38,569 nucleotides of DNA from a virus: positions 1 to 38,569 of IMG/VR virus record IMGVR_UViG_3300038591_000004; one strand, 5' to 3'. The notes beneath the pieces were generated by a model, which did not search any database, was not told the origin of the DNA, and worked only from the letters and a program-made list of their open reading frames with translations. A program made the position numbers and the translations under genes. Below are positions 8,638-15,761 of the stretch, piece by piece (position 1 is the stretch's first letter; each line of letters starts with the position of its first letter).

Positions 8638-8671
8638 GGCCGAAGCCGGGTTGGTAGTCCCGGCCCCGGCC
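8638..8671 (-). terminator. Strong hairpin between capsid and tail genes
   Basis: On the minus-strand transcript two 13-base arms pair fully if two G.U wobbles are allowed, around an 8-base loop. The arms are almost all G and C. No U-run follows, so it may be a pausing, processing or attenuation element between the capsid and tail genes rather than a full terminator. Confidence 0.55.
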
Positions 8672-8701
8672 ATTCGGGTCAGTCACCCCAGCTGTGGGCG
8701 A

Positions 8702-9136
8702 TTACGGGTTGCCCACAACCTCTACGTCATGTACCGAGTTCTGCGTACCGGCAATGACCGTGATGGTGATGGAAGTCAGGTTCAGGTCGGTACGGAACGG
8801 CACCACCATGTCAATGAAGGTGTTGGCGGCTAGGGCGGTCTGCTGCGGGATGAGTGCCACGGTGGTTGAGCCATCCGTAGCGGTACACACACCCAGCTGG
8901 ACGGTGCCGCCAGCCACGATAGAGACAGTCTTCACGCGGAAGTAGCCAGAGGAGAGGGTCGAGTTGGTGCCGAAGACCGTCTGGCCAGCCGCAGCGGTAG
9001 GGGTCTGAAAGCTGCCAGCCGAAGGCACGGTGATGGTCACGGTGCCTACGTTGGTGGCCACACCTTCACGCTTGATGGCGACGGTAGGTGTGCCCCAGCT
9101 GGGGAGGTTCTTGGTCAGTGACTGTAGAAACGCCAT
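8702..9136 (-). CDS. Capsid-associated/decoration-like protein (144 aa)
   Basis: ATG at 9136 preceded by GAGGAGC. The chain is Thr/Val/Ser-rich and alternates in a beta pattern throughout, with no long helix and few charges after the first 25 residues. That is typical of decoration proteins, head fibres or small beta-barrel virion proteins. Its place two genes after the major capsid protein supports a head role. There is no direct family match that I can name. Confidence 0.7.
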   Translation of the reverse strand: MAFLQSLTKNLPSWGTPTVAIKREGVATNVGTVTITVPSAGSFQTPTAAAGQTVFGTNSTLSSGYFRVKTVSIVAGGTVQLGVCTATDGSTTVALIPQQTALAANTFIDMVVPFRTDLNLTSITITVIAGTQNSVHDVEVVGNP

Positions 9137-9151
9137 ACTCGTAGCTCCTCG

Positions 9152-10114
9152 TTACAGGACGTTGTTGGTGAAGTGGATCTCTGCTCCGCACAACTGTAAG
9201 ACTGTGGCGGTGGTGCCCGCTGTGGTGAATACTTGTTCCAGGGAAACACGCGTGCCGTCAGGGTTCCAGGCAAAGGCCGTACCGAAAGCTACGTTCTCGT
9301 GGAAGCACTGGCCAGCCGTGGTAGTGGTCAGCTGGAGCGAGCCGGGTGTCACTGTCAGTGAACCACCAATCGTGGCTACCGTACCAGCCGCAGCACCACC
9401 AGCAGCAGGAAGCGTGATGCTCGATGGTGTCAGAGCAGCGATGCTCGACATGGCCGTGGTCTGGATACCGTAGTAGACATCCACGCTGGTGATAGTAACA
9501 CCCTTTCCAGCGGTGGTACGGGTCAAAAGTTCGGTCAGGTCACAGGTCAAGGTGATGGTGCCAGCGGTGGTGTTGGTGGTGCCGCTTAGTACCACGTTGC
9601 CAGCAGCTGCGCGCGTCAGGGTTGGGCCAGCAGTGAAGGCTGTGGTGGTTGGCGTCATGATGCAGTTGCCGGGAGGCACCATGATGAAGGCGTCGGTCTG
9701 GATACCGGTTCCGGTCAGGATCACCGAAGCGGCAGTCAGCGTGGTTCCTACAGCTTGCGAGGCACCGGTGACCGTGATTAACGTGGTGAAGCCGGTGGTG
9801 CGGGCTGCGTTCTGCACGTTGAAACGCCACTGCGAGCCGACGCAGACTTGGTTGTTGTCTGCCACCACTACACCTGAGGGGATGGCACCAGCCGTGGTCA
9901 GCACGAAGCCAACCGTGGTCTGGAACACGGAGCCCTGAAGTAGGGGTAGGCCGCAGCCAGCACCGTTGACGTAGGAGGCGCTAACGAAGCCGTTGGCGTA
10001 GGGCGAACCAGTTGGATCGTTGACCGTGCCTGTCAGGGTGGTGTACTGCGCCATCGCTGGCAGGCAGGCCAGCATGAGGAGTGCGGCGACTGTAGCGAGT
10101 TTTTTGAAGTGCAC
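9152..10114 (-). CDS. Signal-peptide protein with carboxypeptidase-regulatory-like start, inside capsid operon
   Basis: The GTG at 10114 has GGAGG five bases upstream. It starts just after the capsid gene's stop and gives 320 residues; a longer ATG frame from 10183 would run into the capsid gene. Residues 1 to 22 are a textbook Sec signal: basic FKK, a Leu/Ala core, and cleavage after AMA. The mature start (YTTLTGTVNDPTGSPYANG) resembles the carboxypeptidase-regulatory-like beta-sandwich found in many secreted Acidobacteriota and Bacteroidota proteins. The remainder is Thr-rich beta sequence with several spaced Cys. A cleavable signal is unusual for a head protein. It may alter the infected cell surface (superinfection block) or be exported at lysis. 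Confidence 0.75.
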   Translation of the reverse strand: MHFKKLATVAALLMLACLPAMAQYTTLTGTVNDPTGSPYANGFVSASYVNGAGCGLPLLQGSVFQTTVGFVLTTAGAIPSGVVVADNNQVCVGSQWRFNVQNAARTTGFTTLITVTGASQAVGTTLTAASVILTGTGIQTDAFIMVPPGNCIMTPTTTAFTAGPTLTRAAAGNVVLSGTTNTTAGTITLTCDLTELLTRTTAGKGVTITSVDVYYGIQTTAMSSIAALTPSSITLPAAGGAAAGTVATIGGSLTVTPGSLQLTTTTAGQCFHENVAFGTAFAWNPDGTRVSLEQVFTTAGTTATVLQLCGAEIHFTNNVL

Positions 10115-10125
10115 CGTATCCTCCG

Positions 10126-11124
10126 TTACAGGATGTTCGTGATCTTCACGTTCATACGCGGTGAAACGCAGCTCACCTGCCAAGTCAGGTACATGGTGCT
10201 AACCACAGTGCGCTGGTTCGACGGCTTGATGAACGGGTCTACGTTGAAGTAATCCGCCTCGTGGAACACGGGGAAGATGTACTTGGTGTTGACAATGTAG
10301 CAGCTGTTGGCGGGAGTGAAGCGGTCCGCCATGACTACTGCGTTGTTGTACAGGAAGTGGTAGCGGAAGCCCGCCTGCAGAGCTTCAGAGTCCTGGTCGA
10401 GGGCGGTGAAGCGAATCAGGCCCACGAACTGGTTTTTGAAGTTGGCGAAGCGGGTGTTGTCCATGATCATCAGGTCGGGCTCGTCGTAGCCGAAGACCGT
10501 GGTGATATAGGCAAGCTCAGCGTTCTGCTGGGAGAGAGCCACACCGCCGCCAGGGAAATTGGCCTGCGGCAACCACCAAGAGTTGGCAGCCACCGAGCGG
10601 TCAATACCGGCGATGACGTTGGTGGTCTGGCCGATCCAGGCGTCCAGATCGTCCACGTCAAGCGTGGTGTTCTGAGGCGCGGTGTGCCAGAGGGCGCGGG
10701 ACAGCTTCATAAGGAAGCTACCAGCAGCGATCTGGAACTTGGTCTTGATCAGATCCAAGCTGCCAGCCCCGCCACGGTTGAGGATGACTTCGGTGATGGG
10801 CAGCGCGATGGTCTGGCGGTAGAACTTCCAGACCTGATCGGCAGGCGACACCGAATCAATCACCGTGGTGTCCAGGAGCTGGTCACCGAAGTAGGCACCA
10901 CCGGTGAGTTCTTCCTGGGTCAGTACGGGGTAGACCAGTTCGCCACCTGAGAACTTCTTGCCTAGGCGTGTCAGTGCCCAAAATGCGGGCGAAGGGATGA
11001 GCACCTCGTCACCCAGCACCGGCACGATGTACTTCTGCGTGATGGCATTGGTGGTGTTGAGCAGTTGTACGGGGGGCTGAGCTAGCCCTGTACCCTGTGC
11101 ACCGGCAGCGCTGACAGCTGGCAT
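10126..11124 (-). CDS. Major capsid protein (HK97-fold type)
   Basis: 332 residues from an ATG at 11124 with AGGAGA upstream. Length, position directly after the scaffold-like gene, and residue pattern fit a phage major capsid protein. The N-terminal 40 residues look like an arm (NTTNAITQKYIVPVLGDEVL). A central helical stretch follows (FQIAAGSFLMKLSRALWHT, residues about 131 to 149), then a beta-rich C-terminal half ending in RMNVKITNIL. No long N-terminal scaffolding or delta domain is present, which agrees with a separate scaffold gene. I cannot name the closest relative. Confidence 0.85.
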   Translation of the reverse strand: MPAVSAAGAQGTGLAQPPVQLLNTTNAITQKYIVPVLGDEVLIPSPAFWALTRLGKKFSGGELVYPVLTQEELTGGAYFGDQLLDTTVIDSVSPADQVWKFYRQTIALPITEVILNRGGAGSLDLIKTKFQIAAGSFLMKLSRALWHTAPQNTTLDVDDLDAWIGQTTNVIAGIDRSVAANSWWLPQANFPGGGVALSQQNAELAYITTVFGYDEPDLMIMDNTRFANFKNQFVGLIRFTALDQDSEALQAGFRYHFLYNNAVVMADRFTPANSCYIVNTKYIFPVFHEADYFNVDPFIKPSNQRTVVSTMYLTWQVSCVSPRMNVKITNIL

Positions 11125-11143
11125 GGTTATCTCCTGTTAAAAG

Positions 11144-11968
11144 TTACGCGTTACCACCACTCCATATGGCTACATCTTCTGCGGCCTTGGCGATGGCTTG
11201 GTCTAGATTCTTGGGCAGATCCTTGGCGGCGCTACCTTTACCCACCTGACCCACTGGGCCTGTGGGACGAGGTAGGATGGCGGCGCGCCGGGACTCCTCC
11301 ATGGCATCCTTGCGACCCTGCTCACGCGCTTCCTTGAGCTGGTGCTCGTGGCGCTGCGGAGCGGTCATCTGGTCGTAGGCGTTCTTGATGGAGGGGATCT
11401 TGGTGCGAGCGTCCCGGATGTTGTTGTCTACGGCGTACTTGTAGAGCGATTCGAGCGAGAGGTCCTTGGGCTTCACCGGGTCCTCGCGGCTCATCAGCTC
11501 ATCGAACTCGCGCGCGGCACGGTCGGTCATGTAGGTGGTGCCCATGTCCACCAGGGATTTGTTGATGGTGGCGAGCTTCTCGTTCTCCAGCTTGTCCAGC
11601 CGGTCGAGCACAGTCTGGTTGGCAGACTTGAGGTACTTGGCCAGAGGGCCGATCACTGGGTCATCGTCGTAGTCGGCCAGCGGGTCGGTGTTCTTGGCTT
11701 CGCGGGCAGGAGGATTGGTGAGCATCTTCTTGCGCTCGTCTTCCATCTGCACGTACATCTGCGTCACGGTGTCAGCGGCCTTCTGCACTTTGGCCCGCTC
11801 CACGTCGAGGGCCTTGCGATCTGCTTCGAGTGAGCGTTGGACGGCACCAGCGTTGGCCAAGTCCCAGGCGCGGACATCACCAAGCGTTACTTTCTGATCG
11901 CCCACCTGGACTTCCAGATCGTCTGCGAACTTCGTTTTGTCCTTCAGCACGCTACTAAGATCGAACAT
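11144..11968 (-). CDS. Scaffold-like protein (274 aa)
   Basis: ATG at 11968 with GGAGGAGG upstream. The protein is highly charged and mostly helical. Residues 40 to 85 form a coiled coil (SLEADRKALDVERAKVQKA), followed by an acidic patch (DYDDDP near 100) and more helices to about 230. The C-terminal 45 residues are basic to mixed. Helical charged chains directly before the capsid gene are the usual form of capsid assembly scaffolds, whose C-terminus contacts the coat protein. The family is too divergent to identify further. Confidence 0.78.
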   Translation of the reverse strand: MFDLSSVLKDKTKFADDLEVQVGDQKVTLGDVRAWDLANAGAVQRSLEADRKALDVERAKVQKAADTVTQMYVQMEDERKKMLTNPPAREAKNTDPLADYDDDPVIGPLAKYLKSANQTVLDRLDKLENEKLATINKSLVDMGTTYMTDRAAREFDELMSREDPVKPKDLSLESLYKYAVDNNIRDARTKIPSIKNAYDQMTAPQRHEHQLKEAREQGRKDAMEESRRAAILPRPTGPVGQVGKGSAAKDLPKNLDQAIAKAAEDVAIWSGGNA

Positions 11969-11984
11969 TTCAGCCTCCTCCTAG

Positions 11985-12464
11985 TTACACCATTCCACCG
12001 GGCATGCCGCCTGCAAGAGGCATGGCCCCACCACCACCGGCAGGTGGAGCGGCAGGGCCAGCCTCGCCAGGGGCACCACCCGGCTGCGCTATCGAGAGTC
12101 CTATGGGGGACTGCTCAACGGTTTGTTGAGTGCTCAGGCCCTGCTGAGCTTCCTTGATAGCGCCGTCGAGAGCTTTGAGCAGTGGGACAAGATGCTTGGT
12201 CACACCGGGTAGGCGGAACGCGGTCTGTGGGATCAGGTCCACCACGTTCTTCTTCATCTGCTCAAGTGATTTCACCAGAGCGCCAGGGTCGGAACCACCC
12301 AGTTCGGCCATGCGAGCACCGAGGGTGTTGGCACCAGCTTCGGCAGGTTGGGCACCAGAGACACCTCCACCGGGCTGCTGCGAAGGTGGCTGACCACGCT
12401 TCGACAGCATGTCAATGATGCCTCGGGACATCATGCCAGCCATCGGGTTGGGAGCGCCTGCCAT
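11985..12464 (-). CDS. Hypothetical Gly/Pro/Met-rich protein (159 aa)
   Basis: ATG at 12464, a few bases after the stop of the 59-aa gene. Low-complexity Gly/Pro/Ala-rich ends flank one helical core at about 55 to 110 (LGARMAELGG, LVKSLEQMKKNVVDLIPQ). There are no Cys. It sits just before the scaffold gene in the head block. It could be a minor head protein or part of assembly, but nothing specific is visible. Confidence 0.72.
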   Translation of the reverse strand: MAGAPNPMAGMMSRGIIDMLSKRGQPPSQQPGGGVSGAQPAEAGANTLGARMAELGGSDPGALVKSLEQMKKNVVDLIPQTAFRLPGVTKHLVPLLKALDGAIKEAQQGLSTQQTVEQSPIGLSIAQPGGAPGEAGPAAPPAGGGGAMPLAGGMPGGMV

Positions 12465-12468
12465 GTGC

Positions 12469-12648
12469 TTACTTGGTGTCGGTGATCTTGCCCTTCTTGG
12501 TGCCGCCTGGGACTAGCTTCAGCGGGTCTTCGGGACCGAGCACGGGGACGTTGAACACGTCCGGACCGGGCTCATCCTTCAAGCGTTGCTCGCTGATGGG
12601 AGAGATGAAGCTGTCGTCAAACGTCTTGGGACCGAATTTCTCAGGCAA
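12469..12648 (-). CDS. Small hypothetical protein with TTG start (59 aa)
   Basis: The only good start is a TTG at 12648, seven bases after a perfect GGAGG; no in-frame ATG or GTG lies near. The protein begins MPEKFGPKTFDD and ends in a Lys-rich tail (GGTKKGKITDTK). It has no recognised motif. Its first four residues are the same as those of the homing endonuclease immediately upstream, which may reflect how the endonuclease inserted. Confidence 0.7.
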   Translation of the reverse strand: MPEKFGPKTFDDSFISPISEQRLKDEPGPDVFNVPVLGPEDPLKLVPGGTKKGKITDTK

Positions 12649-12664
12649 AGTTCTACCTCCCGCG

Positions 12665-13096
12665 CTACGCGCGTTTGAGCTGCATCAGATTTTGTTTCAA
12701 AGATTCACGTGCATCACGCTCAACCACAGTCAGCCGCTTACCAACACTGCCAACGTGGAATCTCAAGGCAATCTCAGCTTGCTCACGCTTGATGACAAAG
12801 TGAGACAAACAAGCGCGCAAAATCGCTTGCGCAGTTCTGCCTGCCACTTCCCAAAAGTACACAGGACGTGGCCCTGTGCCACGGTTCACATACACGTGCC
12901 CAACTCCAAAAGTTTGAATTACCCAGTGGGGCAAGCGGGCATCAGTGTTAGCAACTTGGATGCGAACACGGTGCACCGATCCAGCACTTCCTTTGTACGA
13001 GGTGTGGATGTTGATGCACCCCTCACCATCAATGAACGCAGCAAGTCGCGCCCAGTCCGACTGGGTTGCGTTCGGGTTGATGGCTTTCTCTGGCAT
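12665..13096 (-). CDS. Free-standing LAGLIDADG homing endonuclease
   Basis: 143 residues from an ATG at 13096 with AGGAGG five bases upstream. Residues 18 to 26 read LAAFIDGEG, the single LAGLIDADG helix with its acidic metal ligand at the end. CINIHTSY then opens the beta-saddle that contacts DNA, and SHFVIKREQAEIAL fits the later helices of this family. With only one motif it should act as a homodimer and cut a site of about 20 bp. No intron or intein border is visible: it lies between complete small genes, so it is a free-standing mobile gene. Its own spread is the expected role. Confidence 0.88.
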   Translation of the reverse strand: MPEKAINPNATQSDWARLAAFIDGEGCINIHTSYKGSAGSVHRVRIQVANTDARLPHWVIQTFGVGHVYVNRGTGPRPVYFWEVAGRTAQAILRACLSHFVIKREQAEIALRFHVGSVGKRLTVVERDARESLKQNLMQLKRA

Positions 13097-13107
13097 GGTG
13101 CCTCCTG

Positions 13108-13236
13108 TTAGCCGCGACTAGAGCGGCGATTTACGAGCGGACGGGAGATGGCGATGTGACGTGAACGTGCCTGCCCGACCTTGGTGTATGCCTTGAACAT
13201 CCCTTTCTTACCTTTACGACCACTCTTGCGGGCCAT
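13108..13236 (-). CDS. Tiny basic peptide (42 aa)
   Basis: ATG at 13236, overlapping the stop of the 23-aa gene (TAATG), with GGAGG upstream; TAA at 13108 to 13110. It begins MARKSGRKGKKGMFKAY and ends NRRSSRG; about a third of the residues are Arg or Lys and there is no Asp or Glu. It is a member of the cluster of protamine-like peptides between the portal and scaffold genes. Confidence 0.75.
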   Translation of the reverse strand: MARKSGRKGKKGMFKAYTKVGQARSRHIAISRPLVNRRSSRG

Positions 13237-13307
13237 TAGTACTTACCTCCACGGCGGCGCGTCTTGATACCTTTGCGGCTGCGCGTGCCACCTGCTCGGT
13301 TAGCCAT
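13236..13307 (-). CDS. Tiny basic peptide (23 aa)
   Basis: ATG at 13307 preceded by GAGGAGACGTGAC; stop TAA at 13236 to 13238. It begins MANRAGGTRSRKG and continues with TRRR. Nine of 23 residues are basic and none is acidic. The paired ribosome site and TAATG coupling to the next gene argue that it is translated in spite of its size. Confidence 0.65.
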   Translation of the reverse strand: MANRAGGTRSRKGIKTRRRGGKY

Positions 13308-13333
13308 GTCACGTCTCCTCGAAATGTGTTGGT

Positions 13334-13359
13334 GGGTGGCCCCCGTTAGAGAGCCACCC
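13334..13359. repeat. Inverted repeat between tiny basic genes
   Basis: GGGTGGC at 13334 to 13340 pairs with GCCACCC at 13353 to 13359 around a 12-base loop. No U-run follows on either strand. It may mark a processing site or weak terminator in this operon. Confidence 0.4.
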
Positions 13360-13379
13360 GGTTACTGCGGTGGGGCTAA

Positions 13380-13439
13380 TTACTTACGCCGCCCACGACC
13401 GCGATGACGGCGACCGCCACGCTTTCCACGCTTAGCCAC
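13380..13439 (-). CDS. Tiny Arg-rich peptide (19 aa)
   Basis: GTG at 13439 with AAAGGAG six bases upstream; TAA at 13380 to 13382. The peptide reads MAKRGKRGGRRHRGRGRRK if GTG is read as Met: 12 of 19 residues are Arg, Lys or His, with Gly between them. It is the most extreme of the basic peptides here. The strong ribosome site supports translation, but a product this small needs proof. Confidence 0.6.
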   Translation of the reverse strand: MAKRGKRGGRRHRGRGRRK

Positions 13440-13462
13440 GTTTGCTCCTTTCTGGTGGCCAC

Positions 13463-13479
13463 GGTGCACGTAGTGCACC
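13463..13479. repeat. Perfect 7-bp hairpin
   Basis: GGTGCAC, a 3-base spacer, then GTGCACC. It lies between two of the tiny basic genes, about 25 bases from the ribosome site of the next one. It could be a protein-binding site or an RNA hairpin. Confidence 0.45.
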
Positions 13480-13516
13480 AGAGCAAATCTGCCACCGGTT
13501 CAACAAAGTCTCGCGC

Positions 13517-13579
13517 TTAGTACGCGCGTCTACGAGAGCGTTTGCCGCCCTTCTTTCCTTTACGTCCGCGCTTGCGCAT
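13517..13579 (-). CDS. Tiny Arg/Lys-rich peptide (20 aa)
   Basis: ATG at 13579 with AAGGAG six bases upstream; an in-frame ATG at 13585 touches the ribosome site and is less likely. The peptide starts MRKRGRKGKKGG and ends RSRRRAY; 12 of 20 residues are basic. Its start overlaps the last 20 bases of the upstream 84-aa gene in another frame. Confidence 0.62.
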   Translation of the reverse strand: MRKRGRKGKKGGKRSRRRAY

Positions 13580-13814
13580 ACGCATCTCCTTCGTAGCAGT
13601 GGTAACGAGCATCCCCGTAGGTGTCTACCAGCCCTACCGCTTGGCGGACTAGGAACTGGATACGGGCTTCGTCGTTGGGGTAGTTCTGCCAGTCCGCTGC
13701 ATGCACATCAAAAGGAGTAGCCAGCACACCGTCAATTGCGATTTCGACATGGTGCCACTCGCCTTCCTTGCGACCGTAGCAGAGTAGCTCAACGTGATGT
13801 CCGTTCACTCGCAT
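13560..13814 (-). CDS. Hypothetical protein (84 aa)
   Basis: An ATG frame of 84 codons with a normal mixed composition: alternating strands at 1 to 35 (VELLCYGRKEGEWHHVEIAI) and a helix near 50 to 65. No motif is recognised. It is the first gene after a promoter-like element at 13826 to 13856, so it may start the transcript that carries the tiny basic peptides. Confidence 0.65.
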   Translation of the reverse strand: MRVNGHHVELLCYGRKEGEWHHVEIAIDGVLATPFDVHAADWQNYPNDEARIQFLVRQAVGLVDTYGDARYHCYEGDAYAQART

Positions 13815-13825
13815 GCTTCGCAGGG

Positions 13826-13856
13826 AGTATGCAGGCTAGGGGTAATGTGGTGTCAA
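13826..13856 (-). promoter_or_regulatory. Sigma-70-like promoter (TACTTGACA type)
   Basis: On the minus strand TTGACA (13856 to 13851) is followed after 19 bases by CATACT (13831 to 13826). The -35 box is exact and is preceded by CTAC, as at other minus-strand promoters in this window. The -10 is four of six. It would drive the 84-aa gene and the basic peptide cluster. Confidence 0.5.
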
Positions 13857-13869
13857 GTAGGGGGTTACG

Positions 13870-14082
13870 CTAGTTAGCGCGCATGCGGCTCATGCGGTGG
13901 TCACGTACCCACCACCGTCCACGCGCATCACGGTAGCCCATGAGGGTTCCGGTGGCGCAGCGGTGTTGGACGCCGCGCAGGGAGATGGAATGTTGGCGGG
14001 CGTATTCGCGGGCGGTGAGCCAGCTCCACGGATCATCCAGCCAGAGCGTGGCCGGATCACTTGTTTTTCTTGAGTCGAGCAA
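13870..14082 (-). CDS. Small HTH_17/excisionase-like DNA-binding protein
   Basis: The frame stays open far into the portal gene, but coding there belongs to the portal. I place the start at TTG 14082, just after a GGAGG inside the portal end, which gives 70 residues. Residues 20 to 58 (core WLTAREYARQHSISLRGVQH and GYRDARGRWWV) match the winged-helix plan of the HTH_17/MerR-like excisionase family: LT-x-E-A in the first helix, a recognition helix, then a wing with W. The tail is basic. A small DNA-binding protein between portal and head genes could regulate late transcription. Excisionase activity is not implied, as no integrase is present. Confidence 0.6.
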   Translation of the reverse strand: MLDSRKTSDPATLWLDDPWSWLTAREYARQHSISLRGVQHRCATGTLMGYRDARGRWWVRDHRMSRMRAN

Positions 14083-15760
14083 GTGCCTCCAGTGCCTTCT
14101 CAGTTTCCATGTTCTGTGAGATCTCAGTCGCGCCAGGGAAGTCAATGGCTTCGAGCGCGGTGCGCGCATCAATCAAGCCCTCCTTGCGGAGTTCAGGGAC
14201 GAGCTTGCGCATGGCGGCGACGGAGATGGGACGGATCGAACCTGGGTCGAGATAGATGTTCCATTGTGGAACGCCATCAGGACCGATGCGCTTCCAGTCT
14301 ACGAGCTGGAAGTCTTGGGTGTAGTCAGGGAACTGGGAGTCGTTGTAGTACGCGGCCATCAGTTGGAAGACTTGGACGGCGAGCTTGTGCACGCTCTCGA
14401 CCATCATCTTGGCACGAAGGCGCGTGAGCGACTGGGATTGGAACACAGCGTCGTTGAACAGTTCTGGACCCACGTTGCCAGCGGGCTGCTGGCCTTGGCG
14501 TGAGGGTGGGAAGCCCTGCAGCTCCTTCTGAAACTGCAGCAGGAACTTGGGGTATTCGAGCATGTGTGGAGGGAAGGGGCGAGGGAGCTTGAGTTCAGGG
14601 TAGCGGGCGTTGGCGTTGATCACGCGGATCTCGGCAGGGATGCCGCCGAAGTCTTCTGCGGTAAGGCCGGTGGCTTCGTCAATGAACCAGACACCGTTGT
14701 TCAGGCGGACCGCGTTCTCGAAGACTTGGGTGAGCATGCGGGCAGCAAGCTCTTGGATGGAGCGTGAGATGCGGATGGGTGGAGGAGCGAAGAAGCTACC
14801 GATGGCTGGCAGACCTTGGACGCGGATCAGCGGGAAGGCTTTGTTGGGATGCGGGTTGTCACCGTCGAACAGGATCTCGCCTTCAGCTTCGATGATGAGG
14901 CGACCGTTGGGATACATCTTCTCGAAGCGGGCAGGCACGAGCTCGTCTACTTCGGACTTCGAGCCCAGCTCCTCCTGCTTGATCTCACGCACGGTAGGAT
15001 CTTTGATGTAGATGTAGCGAACGAGAACGCGGCCATCGCCGGGGCCGATGCGTTCTTGCGGGAGGTTGCCCACGGTGGACATCGGACCGGAGGGCATTTG
15101 AAGACCATGGAAGGTGTCGCCACTGGGCTTCACACCGGAGGGGGGTTGAGCTTTCACGAAGCGGCCACGCTCCGGGAATTGGTCGTGGATCTGGTCAGGG
15201 TAGAGGCGGTCGGTGAGGATAAGGTAGAACCATTCCTCGTCGTCTACGCAGGCTGGGTCCGGGTAGACGGATTCTGGATCGCGCATCTTGGCCCACACCC
15301 GACCACGACCGTTGCGGTCCATGGGATCGAAGCCAGGTTGGATGTAGCCGTTGCCTGAGAGTAGGGACCAGAGCGAGGCCAGCATGAGTTGCTGGTTGAA
15401 GTGACCGTCACGCCACTCTGCGTTCAAGCCTTTTTCGTGAGCTTGGGAGCGGCCACCCTTTTCGTTGGTGATGTAGATGCGGGGCTGGGCGTCAGCTAGG
15501 TCGCTGGCTTCAGAGAGCATCAGCACCTGGAGCTGGGTGATGTTGATTTGGGGGCGGAAGGATGGCGCGCGTACTGGGGAGAGCACCATGTTGTAGAAGT
15601 CACGGGTTTCCTGGAACCACGTCTCGCCGTAGAACTCGCGTCGGAAGTCAGCGCTCAGCTTGTGCAGATCATCAATCTGGCGGACGAGCTTATCTTCCGG
15701 ACGGGAGATAGGCTCCTTGCGTGAGACGCTGCCACGGTTGACGCGCTGGATGATGGCCAC
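14057..15760 (-). CDS. Portal protein
   Basis: 567 residues from a GTG at 15760, two bases after the preceding stop. The N-terminal region (KLSADFRREFYGETWFQETRDFY) and NITQLQVLMLSEASDLADAQPRIYI fit the wing and clip-side helices of phage portals. A charged DPESVYPDP turn near 163 and a later long helix (SIQELAARMLTQVFENAV) are also usual. The size is normal for podoviral portals. It should form the dodecameric DNA gate at one capsid vertex, docking the terminase and then the adaptor. The last bases overlap the HTH_17 gene. Confidence 0.88.
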   Translation of the reverse strand: MAIIQRVNRGSVSRKEPISRPEDKLVRQIDDLHKLSADFRREFYGETWFQETRDFYNMVLSPVRAPSFRPQINITQLQVLMLSEASDLADAQPRIYITNEKGGRSQAHEKGLNAEWRDGHFNQQLMLASLWSLLSGNGYIQPGFDPMDRNGRGRVWAKMRDPESVYPDPACVDDEEWFYLILTDRLYPDQIHDQFPERGRFVKAQPPSGVKPSGDTFHGLQMPSGPMSTVGNLPQERIGPGDGRVLVRYIYIKDPTVREIKQEELGSKSEVDELVPARFEKMYPNGRLIIEAEGEILFDGDNPHPNKAFPLIRVQGLPAIGSFFAPPPIRISRSIQELAARMLTQVFENAVRLNNGVWFIDEATGLTAEDFGGIPAEIRVINANARYPELKLPRPFPPHMLEYPKFLLQFQKELQGFPPSRQGQQPAGNVGPELFNDAVFQSQSLTRLRAKMMVESVHKLAVQVFQLMAAYYNDSQFPDYTQDFQLVDWKRIGPDGVPQWNIYLDPGSIRPISVAAMRKLVPELRKEGLIDARTALEAIDFPGATEISQNMETEKALEALARLKKNK

Positions 15761-15761
15761 G

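Noticed and set aside
10261-10950. 229-aa plus-strand frame opposite the capsid gene
   Set aside because: Antisense to the major capsid protein, Val/Gly/Arg-rich and without a ribosome site.
13870-14172. 100-aa version of the HTH_17 protein from ATG 14172
   Set aside because: The first 30 residues lie inside the portal frame and look non-coding.
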